From Pseudidiomarina salinarum (GTDB taxonomy: Bacteria; Pseudomonadota; Gammaproteobacteria; Enterobacterales; Alteromonadaceae): a DNA stretch of 64,000 bases. The notes under the pieces were generated by a model, which worked only from the letters and a program-made list of their open reading frames with translations, had not been told where the DNA came from and made no database searches. The stretch spans positions 124,001 through 188,000 of the forward strand of contig NZ_JPER01000001.1 in the NCBI RefSeq assembly GCF_000753715.1. Direction: 5' to 3'. This document shows, piece after piece, positions 48,021-57,778 of the stretch (position 1 is the stretch's first letter; every line of letters begins with the position of its first letter). A program made the position numbers and the translations under genes.

Positions 48021-48800
48021 ATGAGTGATCAGCGTTTCAGTGGTATCCAGCGGGTCTACGGCAACACCGCCTTCGACGGTTTTCAGCACAGCCACGTGGC
48101 GGTCGTTGGCCTTGGCGGCGTCGGCTCCTGGGCGGTAGAAGCGCTGGCGCGCAGCGGCATCGGCGGTATTACGCTTATCGATCTGGATGATGTTTGTCAG
48201 AGCAATATCAACCGCCAGCTGCCTGCCTTAAGCAGCACCGTGGGTCAGCTGAAAACCGAAGTGCTGGCGCAGCGCGTCAGGGACATTAACCCGGCCTGTG
48301 AAGTGCGGGTGATTGATGATTTTCTCGGTGAAGAGAACCTGGAAAGCTACCTTGGCGACCCCGTTACGGCGGTGCTTGATGCGATTGACAGTGTGAAGGT
48401 CAAAGCGGCACTGATCGCCTGGTGCAAGCGTCGCAAACTGCCGCTGATCACCTGTGGTGGTGCCGGCGGTCAGCTTGACCCGGGGCAGGTGGTGTCCGGC
48501 GATCTGGCCAAGGCCACGCAGGACCCGTTACTGGCAAAAGTAAGGGCTAACTTACGCCGGGACTATAATTTTTCGCGCAATCTCAAGCGCAGCTTCGGAG
48601 TTACCGCAGTCTACTCGACGGAGCAACTGCGCTACCCCACCGCCGCCGGCGAATGCACCTTTGAGAAAACCAGCACCGGCGACGTGCGGCTGGATTGCAG
48701 TTCGGGGTTTGGTGCCACTATGCCGGTAACTGCTACCTTCGCCATGCACGCGACTGCCTTACTGCTGAAAAAAATCGCTTCAGCCAGGGCGCGCGGCTGA
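48021..48800 (+). CDS. tcdA: tRNA threonylcarbamoyladenosine dehydratase TcdA (CsdL)
   Basis: E1-like enzyme that uses ATP to cyclise t6A37 to ct6A in tRNAs reading ANN codons. 259 residues. The nucleotide-binding motif VAVVGLGGVGSWAVEALARS, the Arg in DLDDVCQSNINRQLPA and ITCGGAGGQLDPGQ are typical of the YgdL/TcdA family. In E. coli it depends on sulphur acceptor CsdE and desulphurase CsdA; csdE is the convergent neighbour here and overlaps its 3' end by 21 bases. Confidence 0.95.
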   Translation: MSDQRFSGIQRVYGNTAFDGFQHSHVAVVGLGGVGSWAVEALARSGIGGITLIDLDDVCQSNINRQLPALSSTVGQLKTEVLAQRVRDINPACEVRVIDDFLGEENLESYLGDPVTAVLDAIDSVKVKAALIAWCKRRKLPLITCGGAGGQLDPGQVVSGDLAKATQDPLLAKVRANLRRDYNFSRNLKRSFGVTAVYSTEQLRYPTAAGECTFEKTSTGDVRLDCSSGFGATMPVTATFAMHATALLLKKIASARARG

Positions 48801-49208
48801 CTCCTTTAGCAGCGTGACAGCAGCACGCAGGCCGTTGCGGCGCGAGCTGCTGACAAAATCCGTCAGCCCCAGTGCCGCCAGATGGGCATCGAGATCGTAA
48901 TCCGCTACCTGTTGCGCTGAAGCGCCATCAACCGCTTGCTGAATTAATGCCAGCAAGCCTTTAACCACCCGTGATTCGCTGTCAAAGCGCACTTCAATGC
49001 TATCTTCAGCGGTATCGTCAGGGCGCAGGTTCAGCAGCAGCCACACCCGCGCTTCGCAGCCAAATACTTCCTGCGCCATATCGCGCTCAACCGCGCTGAA
49101 GGTGGGCAGGGTGGCGGCTTGTTGCACCAGAAAGCGCATTCGCTGCTCACGGCCACCCATGGCCGTTCTGAGTTGCTCAAGATCGGATTCCGTCAGTACA
49201 CCGTACAC
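48780..49208 (-). CDS. csdE: SufE-family sulphur acceptor, CsdE-like
   Basis: Accepts persulphide from a cysteine desulphurase (CsdA) and passes it on, partly to the TcdA route. The Cys acceptor is in EVFGCEARVWLLL. A GTG at 49208 preceded by GAGGAG with a 6-base gap is the likeliest start, giving 142 residues, close to E. coli CsdE (147); an ATG at 49250 would add 14 residues without family support. The C-terminus LTDFVSSSRRNGLRAAVTLLK is typical. Convergent with tcdA; no csdA is present in the window, though IscS is 11 kb away. Confidence 0.88.
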   Translation of the reverse strand: MYGVLTESDLEQLRTAMGGREQRMRFLVQQAATLPTFSAVERDMAQEVFGCEARVWLLLNLRPDDTAEDSIEVRFDSESRVVKGLLALIQQAVDGASAQQVADYDLDAHLAALGLTDFVSSSRRNGLRAAVTLLKESAARPG

Positions 49209-49330
49209 ATGATGCTCCTCAAAATTTACGCTGAAAACAGCCAAAATCATGCGGCAAGAGTACCATTTTTACCGAAAAAAATGTTAATCTGCGTGCACTC
49301 CCGATTTTAAAAAGTACAGGAACCACAACG

Positions 49331-50080
49331 ATGAAAGTATTAGTGGCAGTCAAACGGGTCATTGATTACAACGTGAAAGTTCGCGTAAAAGCGGACCGTT
49401 CAGACGTTGATCTGGCCAATGTAAAAATGGCACTGAATCCGTTCTGTGAAATCGCCGTAGAAGAAGCGGTGCGACTGAAAGAAAACAACATCGCCGATGA
49501 AGTGGTGGTGGTATCTATTGGCCCCAAAGCCGTGCAGGAACAGTTACGCACCGCGCTGGCACTGGGCGCCGACCGCGCTATTCAGGTTGAAACCGACGAG
49601 ATGCCAGATTCACTGGCCGTAGCCAAGCTGCTAAAAGCAGTCGTTGAAAAAGAGCAGCCGCAACTGGTGATCCTGGGCAAACAGGCAATCGATTCGGATA
49701 ACAATCAGACCGGCCAGATGCTGGGCGCGCTGACCGGCATGCCGCAGGGCACTTTTGCTTCTAAGGTTGAAGTTGCCGATGGTAGCGTGCAGGTTACCCG
49801 TGAAGTTGACGGCGGCCTGCAGACCGTGAAGCTGAAGCTTCCGGCTATTGTTACCACCGACCTGCGTCTAAACGAACCCCGTTATGCGTCGCTGCCAAAC
49901 ATCATGAAAGCCAAGCGCAAGCAGCTGGATGTGCTGACCACCGACGAGTTGGGTGTGAGCGTAACCCGCAGCGTGAAATTACTGAATGTTGAGCCACCGG
50001 CAGAACGCAGTGCCGGCGTGAAAGTAGCAGACGTGGCTGAACTGCTGGATAAACTGAAAAATGAGGCGAAAGTAATATGA
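49331..50080 (+). CDS. etfB: Electron transfer flavoprotein beta subunit
   Basis: Small subunit of ETF, which carries electrons from acyl-CoA and other dehydrogenases to ETF-ubiquinone oxidoreductase. 249 residues. [20 protein letters not shown], the family signature VEEAVRLKE and the AMP-binding [20 protein letters not shown] are clear. ATG with AGGAAC in front. Overlaps etfA by four bases, the usual order. Cytoplasmic. The C-terminal recognition loop region holds [13 protein letters not shown]. Confidence 0.98.
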   Translation: MKVLVAVKRVIDYNVKVRVKADRSDVDLANVKMALNPFCEIAVEEAVRLKENNIADEVVVVSIGPKAVQEQLRTALALGADRAIQVETDEMPDSLAVAKLLKAVVEKEQPQLVILGKQAIDSDNNQTGQMLGALTGMPQGTFASKVEVADGSVQVTREVDGGLQTVKLKLPAIVTTDLRLNEPRYASLPNIMKAKRKQLDVLTTDELGVSVTRSVKLLNVEPPAERSAGVKVADVAELLDKLKNEAKVI

Positions 50081-51006
50081 GCATCCTCGTTATCGCAGAA
50101 CACGACAATAAAGAACTGAGCACCGCCACGCTGAAAACCCTGACCGCCGCCCAGCAGATTGGTGATGATATTAATGTACTGGTAGCTGGCGCAGACTGTC
50201 AGGGCGTTGCCGACGCTGTCGCTAAAGTTGCCGGGGTGAAGAAAGTGCTGGTGGCTGACAACGCCGCTTACGGGCATTTTATGGCGGAAAACCTGGGTGA
50301 GCTGGTGGCGCAGCTGGGCAAAGACTACAGCCACATCCTGGCGCCGGCGACCACTACCGGTAAAAACTTTATGCCCCGTACCGCAGCGCTGCTGGATGTC
50401 GCGCAGATCTCGGACATCATCGGCGTGGAAAGCGGCGATACCTTTAAGCGGCCGATTTATGCCGGTAACGCTATCGCCACTGTGCAGTCAGAAGACGCCA
50501 TTAAAGTAATCACCGTGCGCGCCACGGCCTTTGATGCGGTGGCAGCAGAAGGCGGCGACGCGACCACTGAAGCGGTTGATATCGTCATTGATAACGACAA
50601 AGCGGAATTTGTTGGCGAGCAGGTGGCTGAATCTGAGCGGCCTGACCTGACTTCGGCACGGGTCGTTATTTCCGGCGGCCGCGGTATGCAGAACGGCGAA
50701 AACTTCCACTTGCTGGAAAAAGTCGCCGACAAACTGGGCGCTGCCGTTGGCGCGTCGCGGGCTGCAGTTGATGCGGGTTTTGTGCCAAACGACATGCAGG
50801 TTGGCCAGACCGGTAAAATCGTCGCGCCGGACCTTTATATCGCCGTAGGTATCAGCGGTGCTATTCAGCATCTGGCGGGTATGAAAGATTCCAAAATCAT
50901 TGTTGCTATCAACAAAGATGAAGAAGCCCCCATCTTCCAGGTTGCCGACTACGGTTTAGTCGCTGATTTGTTTGATGTATTGCCGGAACTCGAGAAGCAG
51001 CTGTAA
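50077..51006 (+). CDS. etfA: Electron transfer flavoprotein alpha subunit
   Basis: FAD-binding subunit of ETF, 309 residues. The N-terminal domain (1-180) is ETF-like alpha/beta; the C-terminal FAD domain shows [50 protein letters not shown] and [18 protein letters not shown], all diagnostic. Co-translated with etfB and closed by a strong terminator. Supports fatty-acid or amino-acid oxidation; the matching dehydrogenase and ETF-QO genes are not visible here. Confidence 0.98.
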   Translation: MSILVIAEHDNKELSTATLKTLTAAQQIGDDINVLVAGADCQGVADAVAKVAGVKKVLVADNAAYGHFMAENLGELVAQLGKDYSHILAPATTTGKNFMPRTAALLDVAQISDIIGVESGDTFKRPIYAGNAIATVQSEDAIKVITVRATAFDAVAAEGGDATTEAVDIVIDNDKAEFVGEQVAESERPDLTSARVVISGGRGMQNGENFHLLEKVADKLGAAVGASRAAVDAGFVPNDMQVGQTGKIVAPDLYIAVGISGAIQHLAGMKDSKIIVAINKDEEAPIFQVADYGLVADLFDVLPELEKQL

Positions 51007-51028
51007 GCGCGGCTGCATGACCTGTTTG

Positions 51029-51065
51029 AAAAGGGCGCCTGACAGTAGTCGGCGCCCTTTTTTTT
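51029..51065 (+). terminator. Rho-independent terminator of etfBA
   Basis: Stem AAGGGCGCC / GGCGCCCTT with an inner GAC/GTC pair, capped by AGTA, and a run of eight or more T. Very strong. Confidence 0.95.
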
Positions 51066-51187
51066 GGTTAACTTTTCTTGATCGACTACTTGCATATTTG
51101 TAACTCATCGGACATGATTGAACGCATCACGTGTTTTATAACGTTTAAAGAACGAGCCAAGCAAGCTCCCGGGATTAGGTGGCTAAC

Positions 51188-53032
51188 ATGAAAAGAAGAA
51201 CAACTATGCTAAAAAAATTACCACTCGCGACAGCAATAGCGCTGGCATTTTCAGGAACCGCAGCCGTACAGGCCGCTGAATTCACTGCCGGCGATTTCCG
51301 TATTAAGTTCGACTCTATTATCTCCTATGGTGCCGCCTGGCGGATGGAAGATCGGGATATGCGCCTGATCCATCCGGGTAATATGGACGGTGGCATGGGT
51401 CAGTCGGGTGTGGCTGATGACGGCAACCTGAACTATGACAACGGCGATTTGGTTTCGTCCGTTATCAAAGGTGTGCATGATTTAAGCATTGACGGCGGCG
51501 ATTACGGCGCCTTTGTTCGTTTTAAATACTGGTATGACGATGTCATTAAAAACCAGGAAGTGCCGCACGGCCATACGGCCACCAACTATTTCCCTGATGT
51601 AACCTTAGACAACGACGGCCTGGATGATTATTCCACCGGCTCTGGCTTTGAGTTACTTGATGCCTTTGTTTATAGCTACTTTGATTTAGGTAAGCTGCCG
51701 GTTAACGTCCGTTTGGGCCGTCAGGTACTGAGCTGGGGCGAAAGCACCTTCCTGTTCAGTGGTATTAACGCCATTAACCCGGTCGATGTGAATGCGATTC
51801 GCCGTCCTGGCGTAGAAATTAAAGAAGCGCTGCTGCCGGTTGGCATGCTGAGTGCGAACATCGGCCTGACCGGTGGCACCAGCTTAGAGCTCTTCTATCA
51901 ATATGAGTGGGACAACACCAAGCTTGATGGTTGTGGTACCTTCTTCTCAACCGTTGATATTTTAGGTGGACCGGGCTGTAACAAAGTCACCCTGAACCCA
52001 ACTCTGGTTCCGGGCAATCCGGGTTCGTCACTGAGCGACCGTGAATCGGTGCAGTTCGGTGCCTATCTTGACCGTTCACCGAACATCGAGCCTGATGACG
52101 GCGGCCAGTATGGTTTCGCGCTGCGTCATTATTCAATGGACCTCGATGTTGAGTTCGGCGCTTACTATATGAACATCCATAACCAGACGCCTATCGTATC
52201 GGCGGTTAACTGGGTTGAGCAGCCGTCTGCTGGTATGACGCATCCGGATGGTTATCCGATTGCCGGTCCAAACTATCTGCTTGAATACCCGGAAGACAAT
52301 GAAATCATGGGTGCCAGCTTCAGTACCAACGTTGGTCTGTGGGCCTTAGCCGGTGAATATAGCTTCCGTCCTGATCATCCGATTCAGATCAATACCACTG
52401 AAATCCTGACTGCTGGTTTACGCGCAGGCGTACCCAGCACCTTCAGTAACCGGATTGAGCGCGACAGCACTGGTGCTATTACTAACTTAGGCGAACTGCA
52501 AAGCGGTTACGATGAGCAGGATGTCAGCCAGTTCCAGGTCACGACCATTCGGTTCTTTGAAAATGTCCTGGCCGCTGAGCGGATCACCTTCATTGCTGAA
52601 GCTGGCGTGAGCAAGGTCCATTCATTACCAGGTCTTGATGAGCAACGCTATGGCCGTAACCCGGTTTATGGTAAGTGCCTGACGATGGCTGATCAGATGC
52701 AACTGGGTAATCCGTCGCCAACTGCCGACATCAACTGTGAAGGCTTTGTGACGTCAAGCTCATGGGGTTACCGGGCGCGCGTGGTAGGTCAGTACTCAAA
52801 CGTATTCCAGGGCTGGAACATGGTCCCGACCATAGCTTTTGGTCATGACGTGAACGGTTATTCGTCAAACGCGAACTTCCTTGAAGGCCGTAAAACAGTT
52901 GGCCTGAGTGTCGACTTTGACTATCTGAGCACCTACAAAATCGGCGTTGGTTACAACATCAATAGCGGCAGCGATTACGAGCCGGCTTCGGATCGTGACT
53001 TCGCCGCAATAAGCTTCAGCTACAGCTTCTAA
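51188..53032 (+). CDS. DUF1302 family outer-membrane protein
   Basis: A 614-residue DUF1302 protein, predicted outer-membrane beta-barrel. The signal peptide (LPLATAIALAFSGTAAVQA) is cut before AEFTAGDFRIKFDSIISYGA, the usual family start. Alternating amphipathic strands such as LPVNVRLGRQVLSWGESTF follow, and the protein ends in Phe (FAAISFSYSF), the BAM-recognised terminus. ATG at 51188 is preferred (AGGTGG upstream) over GTG at 51179. In Pseudomonas, DUF1302 genes sit with DUF1329 and lipid-related genes and are thought to handle hydrophobic substrates; no DUF1329 partner is here. Following etfBA is suggestive only. Confidence 0.88.
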   Translation: MKRRTTMLKKLPLATAIALAFSGTAAVQAAEFTAGDFRIKFDSIISYGAAWRMEDRDMRLIHPGNMDGGMGQSGVADDGNLNYDNGDLVSSVIKGVHDLSIDGGDYGAFVRFKYWYDDVIKNQEVPHGHTATNYFPDVTLDNDGLDDYSTGSGFELLDAFVYSYFDLGKLPVNVRLGRQVLSWGESTFLFSGINAINPVDVNAIRRPGVEIKEALLPVGMLSANIGLTGGTSLELFYQYEWDNTKLDGCGTFFSTVDILGGPGCNKVTLNPTLVPGNPGSSLSDRESVQFGAYLDRSPNIEPDDGGQYGFALRHYSMDLDVEFGAYYMNIHNQTPIVSAVNWVEQPSAGMTHPDGYPIAGPNYLLEYPEDNEIMGASFSTNVGLWALAGEYSFRPDHPIQINTTEILTAGLRAGVPSTFSNRIERDSTGAITNLGELQSGYDEQDVSQFQVTTIRFFENVLAAERITFIAEAGVSKVHSLPGLDEQRYGRNPVYGKCLTMADQMQLGNPSPTADINCEGFVTSSSWGYRARVVGQYSNVFQGWNMVPTIAFGHDVNGYSSNANFLEGRKTVGLSVDFDYLSTYKIGVGYNINSGSDYEPASDRDFAAISFSYSF

Positions 53033-53056
53033 GCTCAGCGCGGAGATAGCTAACGA

Positions 53057-53092
53057 GTGCCAGTCAGTTAAACTGACTGGCACTTTTTTTTA
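53057..53092 (+). terminator. Rho-independent terminator of the DUF1302 gene
   Basis: Perfect 13-bp stem GTGCCAGTCAGTT / AACTGACTGGCAC with a single-base centre, so the top closes as a small loop, followed by eight T. The reverse side has no T run, so it works only for plus-strand transcripts. Confidence 0.95.
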
Positions 53093-53159
53093 TTGAGATA
53101 AAAGAGTAGCGCATCGGTCTACACATTATTACATTTTAGGTAATTATCTGTATAGCAGG

Positions 53160-54050
53160 TCAAAACCCCATATCAAATCTGGTTTTAGAGTTATCTGCGG
53201 CCAGTACCAAAGCTGACATAGCCTTAATTTCGGACCGCACATAAGCCCAGTACTCTGGATTATCGAGAGTTCTTTGTCTGATTTTGCCAGGCACGAAACG
53301 GCTCATCTCGCTATGAAAGTCTTTGCGGACCTCGTCATCCCGCAATAATTTATCAACCTGAATAGTAAGAGCCTGAGTAAAGTTTTCCCTGGTTTTATTT
53401 CTTGCTTCGAGCTTTTTATCGATTAGTTCATTTGAAACGCTCACGCCTCTTTGGTTGATCCAGGCAATATCCCACACATCACGCGGCTTGATGCGCCGCC
53501 CCCGATAAGCCAGCGCGATAAATTTATCGGCCAGAATTTCTTCCAGCGACTGGACGGGAATGAGCAAGCCTTCAGTTGGGACCACTATATTGTAATGGTT
53601 TATCAACGGCCTCTTCTGAATATCGAAAGACGGAATAGCGCACACGTCGACATGCATCTTCTGACGGGGTAAATCAGGTCGGTTCGCCGCTTTCTCAATG
53701 CTGATTTTCCAGGAAGAGGTGTCTCCCTGCTTGCCTGCGTTTGGTTTATTTACCCATACCTCAGTCTCGTATTTTTCTTGTATGTATTTTTGAAGTTCAG
53801 TTTCCAGCCCATCGAAGTCAGGGGGGCGGAAGGCATGCCCAGCGTTGAAATCCAAATCTTCGGATAGCCGGGAGCTGTTGTAACACAAACGAAGCGAGGT
53901 ACCACCAATGAAAGTGAGCGAGTGCATGAGCCCTTGCTTTACCATCACCGCCATGATGTCGTGATGGAGAATTTCTTTTTCGATCACCGGCGCGACGGCG
54001 GCGTAATCTTGATCCGAATCGACGATTTGTTTTATATATTCATTAAGCAT
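53160..54050 (-). CDS. AbiEii-type nucleotidyltransferase toxin
   Basis: Toxin of a type IV (AbiE) toxin-antitoxin and phage-defence pair, 296 residues. The nucleotidyltransferase motif is intact: GGTSLRLCYNSS (residues 49-60) followed by RLSEDLDF (61-68) with the two metal-binding Asp; later IPVQSLEEILADKFIALAYRGR and RDVWDIAW are conserved in AbiEii proteins. AbiEii enzymes use nucleotides to modify targets; a related enzyme (MenT3) blocks tRNA 3' ends. The start follows the AbiEi stop with no gap. Base composition appears lower in G+C than neighbours, a sign of transfer. Confidence 0.9.
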   Translation of the reverse strand: MLNEYIKQIVDSDQDYAAVAPVIEKEILHHDIMAVMVKQGLMHSLTFIGGTSLRLCYNSSRLSEDLDFNAGHAFRPPDFDGLETELQKYIQEKYETEVWVNKPNAGKQGDTSSWKISIEKAANRPDLPRQKMHVDVCAIPSFDIQKRPLINHYNIVVPTEGLLIPVQSLEEILADKFIALAYRGRRIKPRDVWDIAWINQRGVSVSNELIDKKLEARNKTRENFTQALTIQVDKLLRDDEVRKDFHSEMSRFVPGKIRQRTLDNPEYWAYVRSEIKAMSALVLAADNSKTRFDMGF

Positions 54051-54575
54051 TTAGCTCTCCAGCATGGACAGATTTCGTTTACAGTCCTTGAGATCCGCAA
54101 TGGCTTGCTGCGTCCTGGCGCGGTACATGTTGATATTTGCATCGAAATAAAGGTTTGGCTCGATTCTGGCGATCGGCTTCTCGGTATGCGTGAGTTCAAT
54201 GACTCCGTAAGGTGTTGAAAATACCCCACTCCGCCCCTTGGTAACCACGGTGAGCCTGTCTATAACTACCTGGGATATGTCGCCGGTATAACTGAGCTGG
54301 CTTTCCAGACTGATATAGTTCAGCACGCCGCCTCGTAGTTTCTTAACAATCTTGTAGATGGCGGTGGAAGGATCGGGCGGGGTTAGAGTACTTTCAAATA
54401 TTCCCTGCGCTAATCTGCGAACAACGCCCTTTTTTACACAATCAGTGAGAAACTTAGTGAATGCTGGCGTGAATGGCTCGCCCATCATAAAAGCCAGTTC
54501 CGGCGCGGTATGAATTCCGCCACCGGCTTTTACAGAGCTCGCAAACGCAGATAATAATTTTTCTGTTTTCGTCAT
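54051..54575 (-). CDS. AbiEi-type antitoxin and autorepressor
   Basis: Antitoxin partner, 174 residues, shorter than classical AbiEi (about 190-270). The N-terminal 70 residues read as a winged helix-turn-helix (LAFMMGEPFTPAFTKFLTDC then VKKGVVRRLAQGIFEST), the DNA-binding part. The C-terminal part (LNYISLESQLSYTGDISQVV, TPYGVIELTHTEKP) matches the COG5340/AbiEi antitoxin domain. In known AbiE systems AbiEi binds inverted repeats in its own promoter and blocks the toxin indirectly; a perfect inverted repeat overlies the promoter here (54610-54637). The Shine-Dalgarno is weak. Confidence 0.8.
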   Translation of the reverse strand: MTKTEKLLSAFASSVKAGGGIHTAPELAFMMGEPFTPAFTKFLTDCVKKGVVRRLAQGIFESTLTPPDPSTAIYKIVKKLRGGVLNYISLESQLSYTGDISQVVIDRLTVVTKGRSGVFSTPYGVIELTHTEKPIARIEPNLYFDANINMYRARTQQAIADLKDCKRNLSMLES

Positions 54576-54608
54576 GTGACCAACATTTAATTACGTTATT
54601 AGTAATAA

Positions 54609-54637
54609 ATTGTAGACTATATAGCCCTTGTCTACAA
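54609..54637 (-). promoter_or_regulatory. AbiE promoter with embedded inverted-repeat operator
   Basis: Perfect 8-base inverted repeat TTGTAGAC (54610-54617) / GTCTACAA (54630-54637) with a 12-base spacer. On the minus strand the outer arm supplies a -35-like TTGTAG (54637-54632), a 17-base spacer and -10 TACAAT (54614-54609), 33 bases before the antitoxin ATG. So the repeat covers both promoter boxes, the classic place for AbiEi autorepression. Confidence 0.6.
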
Positions 54638-54770
54638 TCTAGCCATTTTTCGTTCTGTTTAACAGCAACAACCAGCAGCTTATCGATTTGATCTTGCGAA
54701 ATGGGTCAGGCTGCGCAATCCTCGGCTCAGATAAAAACGTTTTAGCGAACGATAACAAGGGAATTCAACC

Positions 54771-56834
54771 ATGAAACGTATCCTTATTACGGCGTTGCTT
54801 GCTGCTGCAACTGCCACCGCAAGTTACGCGCTGCCAGCAAACGCGGCTGAGAGCGCCAAACAGCAGTCGAACAAATTACAGCTTGATGATGTTTTCCAAC
54901 TGGAATATGCCAGCAGCCCGGCGGTTCACCCGGCCGGCGGCTACACGGTGTTTGTCCGCAACTACATGGACATTATGGACGATCGTCGCGTGGGGAACCT
55001 GTGGCGGGTGGATAATAAAGGCGAACTGCGGCCGCTGACCGGCGGTCAGTTTATCGATCACTCGCCGGTCTGGTCGCCCGATGGCAAGCAGCTGGCCTTT
55101 GTGTCGAACCGCAGCGGTAGCATGCAGGTTCACCTGTACTGGGCTGATAGCGGTGAGCACGCACCCGTCACCCGGCTGACCAGCTCGCCTTCCAATTTAA
55201 GCTGGTCACCGGATGGTAAATGGATCGCCTTCAGCATGTTTACGCCACGCCCGGCGAAAACACCGGTGAGCCTGCCAGGCAAGCCCAAAGGCGCCGAATG
55301 GGCAGAGCCACCGCGTTATATTGATAAAGCCAATTATCGCTATGACGGCGCCGGCTATGCGCCTGAAGGCTACACCCAGATCTATGTGATGCCGGCCAGC
55401 GGCGGCTCACCCCGCCAACTGACCTTTGCTGATTACAATCATGGTGGCACTCTGGCTTGGAACGGCGATTCCAGCCAGATCATCTTCTCGGCCAACCGCC
55501 GCGAGGATGCCTTTGACCAGCCGCTGAACTCAGAACTTTACGCGGTGACCATTGATGATCGCACGGTCAGCCAGCTGACCACCCGCTTCGGGCCGGATCA
55601 CTCGCCGCAGGTGAGCCCTGATGGCAAGCGTATCGCCTGGCTGGGCTTTGACGATGAGAAAATGAGCTATCAGCTGACCCAGTTGTACGTAATGGATCTG
55701 GGCGGCGACAAACCGCGCCTGCTGACCGGCGAGCTGGATTACAGCGTCGGCGATATCCAGTGGGCAGCGGACAGCCGCGGCCTGTACTTTGCGTATGACA
55801 AGCACGGCAAAGGGCATATTGCTTATCAGAACCTGAGCGGTAAGCACAGCGTGCTGACCGACAACATGGGTGGCCTGAGCTACTCACGTCCGTACAGTGG
55901 TGGCAGCTATGATGTCGCCGATGACGGCAGCCTGGTGTACACCCTGGCGCATCCGCAGCGGCCGGCTGACCTGATGCTGCAAACCAGCAAGCTCAAGCGC
56001 AAGCTGACCAGCCTTAACGATGATCTGCTTAACTTCAAGGAACTGGCCCGGATCGAGGAGATCTGGTACGAATCCAGCCACGATGGCAAGCAAATCCAGG
56101 GCTGGATCGCTTATCCGCCGGGCTTTGATCCAACCAAAAAATATCCGCTGATCCTGGAAATTCACGGTGGTCCGCACACCGCTTATGCCGGCTCGTTTGC
56201 GGCTGAGATTCAGCTGATGGCGGCCAAAGGCAATGTGGTGCTCTACACCAACCCACGAGGCAGTACCAGCTACGGTGAAGCCTTCGCCCAGGAAATCCAT
56301 CACAACTATCCGAGCCACGATTACACGGATCTGATGGACGGCGTCGACGCGGTGATCGAAAAAGGCTTTATTGATGAAGACAAACTCTATGTAACCGGCG
56401 GCAGCGGCGGTGGCGTTCTGACGGCCTGGATTGTCGGTCATACGGATCGCTTCGCGGCAGCCGTGGTCGCCAAGCCGGCCATCAACTGGTACAGCTTTGT
56501 GCTGACCGCTGATGCCTATAACTACTTCACCAAGTACTGGTTCCCTGGCGTGCCATGGGAGCATACCGAGCACTACATGAAGCATTCACCGATCAGCTAC
56601 GTGGGTAATGTGACTACGCCCACCATGCTACTGACCGGTGAGTCGGATTACCGCACCCCGATTTCTGAGTCTGAACAGTATTACCAGGCGCTGAAACTAG
56701 CGGGCGTGGAAACCGCCATGGTCCGTGTTCCGGATGCTCCGCATGGCATCTACACCCGGCCGAGTAACCTGATGGGTAAAGTGGCCTACATTCTGCACTG
56801 GTTTGAAAAATATCCGAAAGCAGAAGATAAGTAA
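54771..56834 (+). CDS. Secreted S9-family prolyl oligopeptidase-like peptidase
   Basis: A 687-residue exported serine peptidase. Signal peptide ends near SYALPANA. Residues 40-430 form a WD40/TolB-like beta-propeller ([36 protein letters not shown]). The C-terminal alpha/beta hydrolase domain holds the triad: Ser in [12 protein letters not shown] (about residue 543), Asp in [12 protein letters not shown] (about 626) and His in [11 protein letters not shown] (about 657). Acyl-aminoacyl or dipeptidyl peptidase activity is likely, on peptides in the periplasm. ung begins eight bases after its stop and may be co-transcribed. Upstream (54576-54770) holds the AbiE promoter and nothing else clear. 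Confidence 0.92.
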   Translation: MKRILITALLAAATATASYALPANAAESAKQQSNKLQLDDVFQLEYASSPAVHPAGGYTVFVRNYMDIMDDRRVGNLWRVDNKGELRPLTGGQFIDHSPVWSPDGKQLAFVSNRSGSMQVHLYWADSGEHAPVTRLTSSPSNLSWSPDGKWIAFSMFTPRPAKTPVSLPGKPKGAEWAEPPRYIDKANYRYDGAGYAPEGYTQIYVMPASGGSPRQLTFADYNHGGTLAWNGDSSQIIFSANRREDAFDQPLNSELYAVTIDDRTVSQLTTRFGPDHSPQVSPDGKRIAWLGFDDEKMSYQLTQLYVMDLGGDKPRLLTGELDYSVGDIQWAADSRGLYFAYDKHGKGHIAYQNLSGKHSVLTDNMGGLSYSRPYSGGSYDVADDGSLVYTLAHPQRPADLMLQTSKLKRKLTSLNDDLLNFKELARIEEIWYESSHDGKQIQGWIAYPPGFDPTKKYPLILEIHGGPHTAYAGSFAAEIQLMAAKGNVVLYTNPRGSTSYGEAFAQEIHHNYPSHDYTDLMDGVDAVIEKGFIDEDKLYVTGGSGGGVLTAWIVGHTDRFAAAVVAKPAINWYSFVLTADAYNYFTKYWFPGVPWEHTEHYMKHSPISYVGNVTTPTMLLTGESDYRTPISESEQYYQALKLAGVETAMVRVPDAPHGIYTRPSNLMGKVAYILHWFEKYPKAEDK

Positions 56835-56842
56835 GGGCACAC

Positions 56843-57484
56843 ATGAAAGACTGGTCGGATTTAATCGGCGCGGAAAAGCAGAAACAGTATTTTAAAGATC
56901 TGCTGGACCGTGTCGGCGCCGAACGGGCGGCAGGCAAAACCATCTATCCGCCGCCCGATAAAGTCTTTAATGCCTTTAAGCTCACGCCTTTGCACAAAGT
57001 GAACGTGGTAATAATTGGTCAGGATCCGTATCACGGCCCTGGCCAGGCCCACGGCCTGTGCTTTTCGGTGCCCAAAGGCGTCAAAAAGCCGCCCTCGCTG
57101 CGCAATATATTCAAAGCCCTGAAGCATGATTTCCCCGATTATGAAGAACCCACCCATGGCAATCTCGAGCACTGGGCGGAGCAGGGCGTACTATTGCTCA
57201 ACGCGGTGCTGACGGTTGAACAAGGCAAAGCGCATTCCCATGTCGGTTGGGGCTGGGAGCGTTTTACTGACAAGGTCATTGAGCAAATCGATCGCCACTG
57301 TGAAGGCGTCGTGTTTTTACTCTGGGGCAATTATGCGCAGAAGAAGGCCGACTTTGTTGACGGCAACCGTCACCATGTACTGACGACAGTGCACCCGTCA
57401 CCGCTATCGGCGCATCGGGGTTTTCTGACCTGTGGTCACTTTGCTGAAACCAACCGGCTGCTGGATGAGCCGATTCGTTGGTAA
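56843..57484 (+). CDS. ung: Uracil-DNA glycosylase
   Basis: Family 1 UDG that removes uracil from DNA in base-excision repair. 213 residues, slightly shorter than E. coli Ung (229). The water-activating loop is [19 protein letters not shown] with the catalytic Asp, and the DNA-intercalating loop is [13 protein letters not shown] with the catalytic His. [20 protein letters not shown] is also diagnostic. Cytoplasmic. Confidence 0.97.
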   Translation: MKDWSDLIGAEKQKQYFKDLLDRVGAERAAGKTIYPPPDKVFNAFKLTPLHKVNVVIIGQDPYHGPGQAHGLCFSVPKGVKKPPSLRNIFKALKHDFPDYEEPTHGNLEHWAEQGVLLLNAVLTVEQGKAHSHVGWGWERFTDKVIEQIDRHCEGVVFLLWGNYAQKKADFVDGNRHHVLTTVHPSPLSAHRGFLTCGHFAETNRLLDEPIRW

Positions 57485-57485
57485 G

Positions 57486-57656
57486 CTAGTATTCCAGTTG
57501 GTCGAGTTCGAGATCCAGTCCGAAATCCATTTCCTGTAGCTCCTGGCGCAAACGATATTTTTCTTTTATCGCTTCAATTTCCCGCCATTTGCGCTTACCT
57601 GCACTTGCTTTATCCGCTTTAGATTCATTTTGAGATAGCTCGTCTGAATGATCCAC
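57486..57656 (-). CDS. Small acidic protein, DUF3545 family
   Basis: A 56-residue open frame on the minus strand that begins with GTG at 57656 and ends with TAG. An ideal AGGAGG (57667-57662) stands five bases before the GTG. The product is MDHSDELSQNESK..., with a core KRKWREIEAIKEKYRLRQEL and an acidic end EMDFGLDLELDQLEY. This matches what I recall of DUF3545, small proteins of about 60 residues found in Alteromonadales and Vibrionales. One amphipathic helix is likely. Function unknown. Lies convergent with ung (one base apart) and divergent from suhB. Confidence 0.8.
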   Translation of the reverse strand: MDHSDELSQNESKADKASAGKRKWREIEAIKEKYRLRQELQEMDFGLDLELDQLEY

Positions 57657-57778
57657 GGGACCCTCCTGGCTCTTATGTTTCTTATTAGATTAAGTTTTTA
57701 GCGCAACATCTAGATAACACAGAGCAAACATCCGGTCAAGCAATGATCGATCGGGCAATGCCGGATCAGAACAGATAA

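Noticed and set aside
53093..54770. Direct repeats or attachment sites flanking the AbiE pair
   Set aside because: TCTACA occurs on both sides, but it is too short and part of it belongs to the operator; no integrase or tRNA gene is present.
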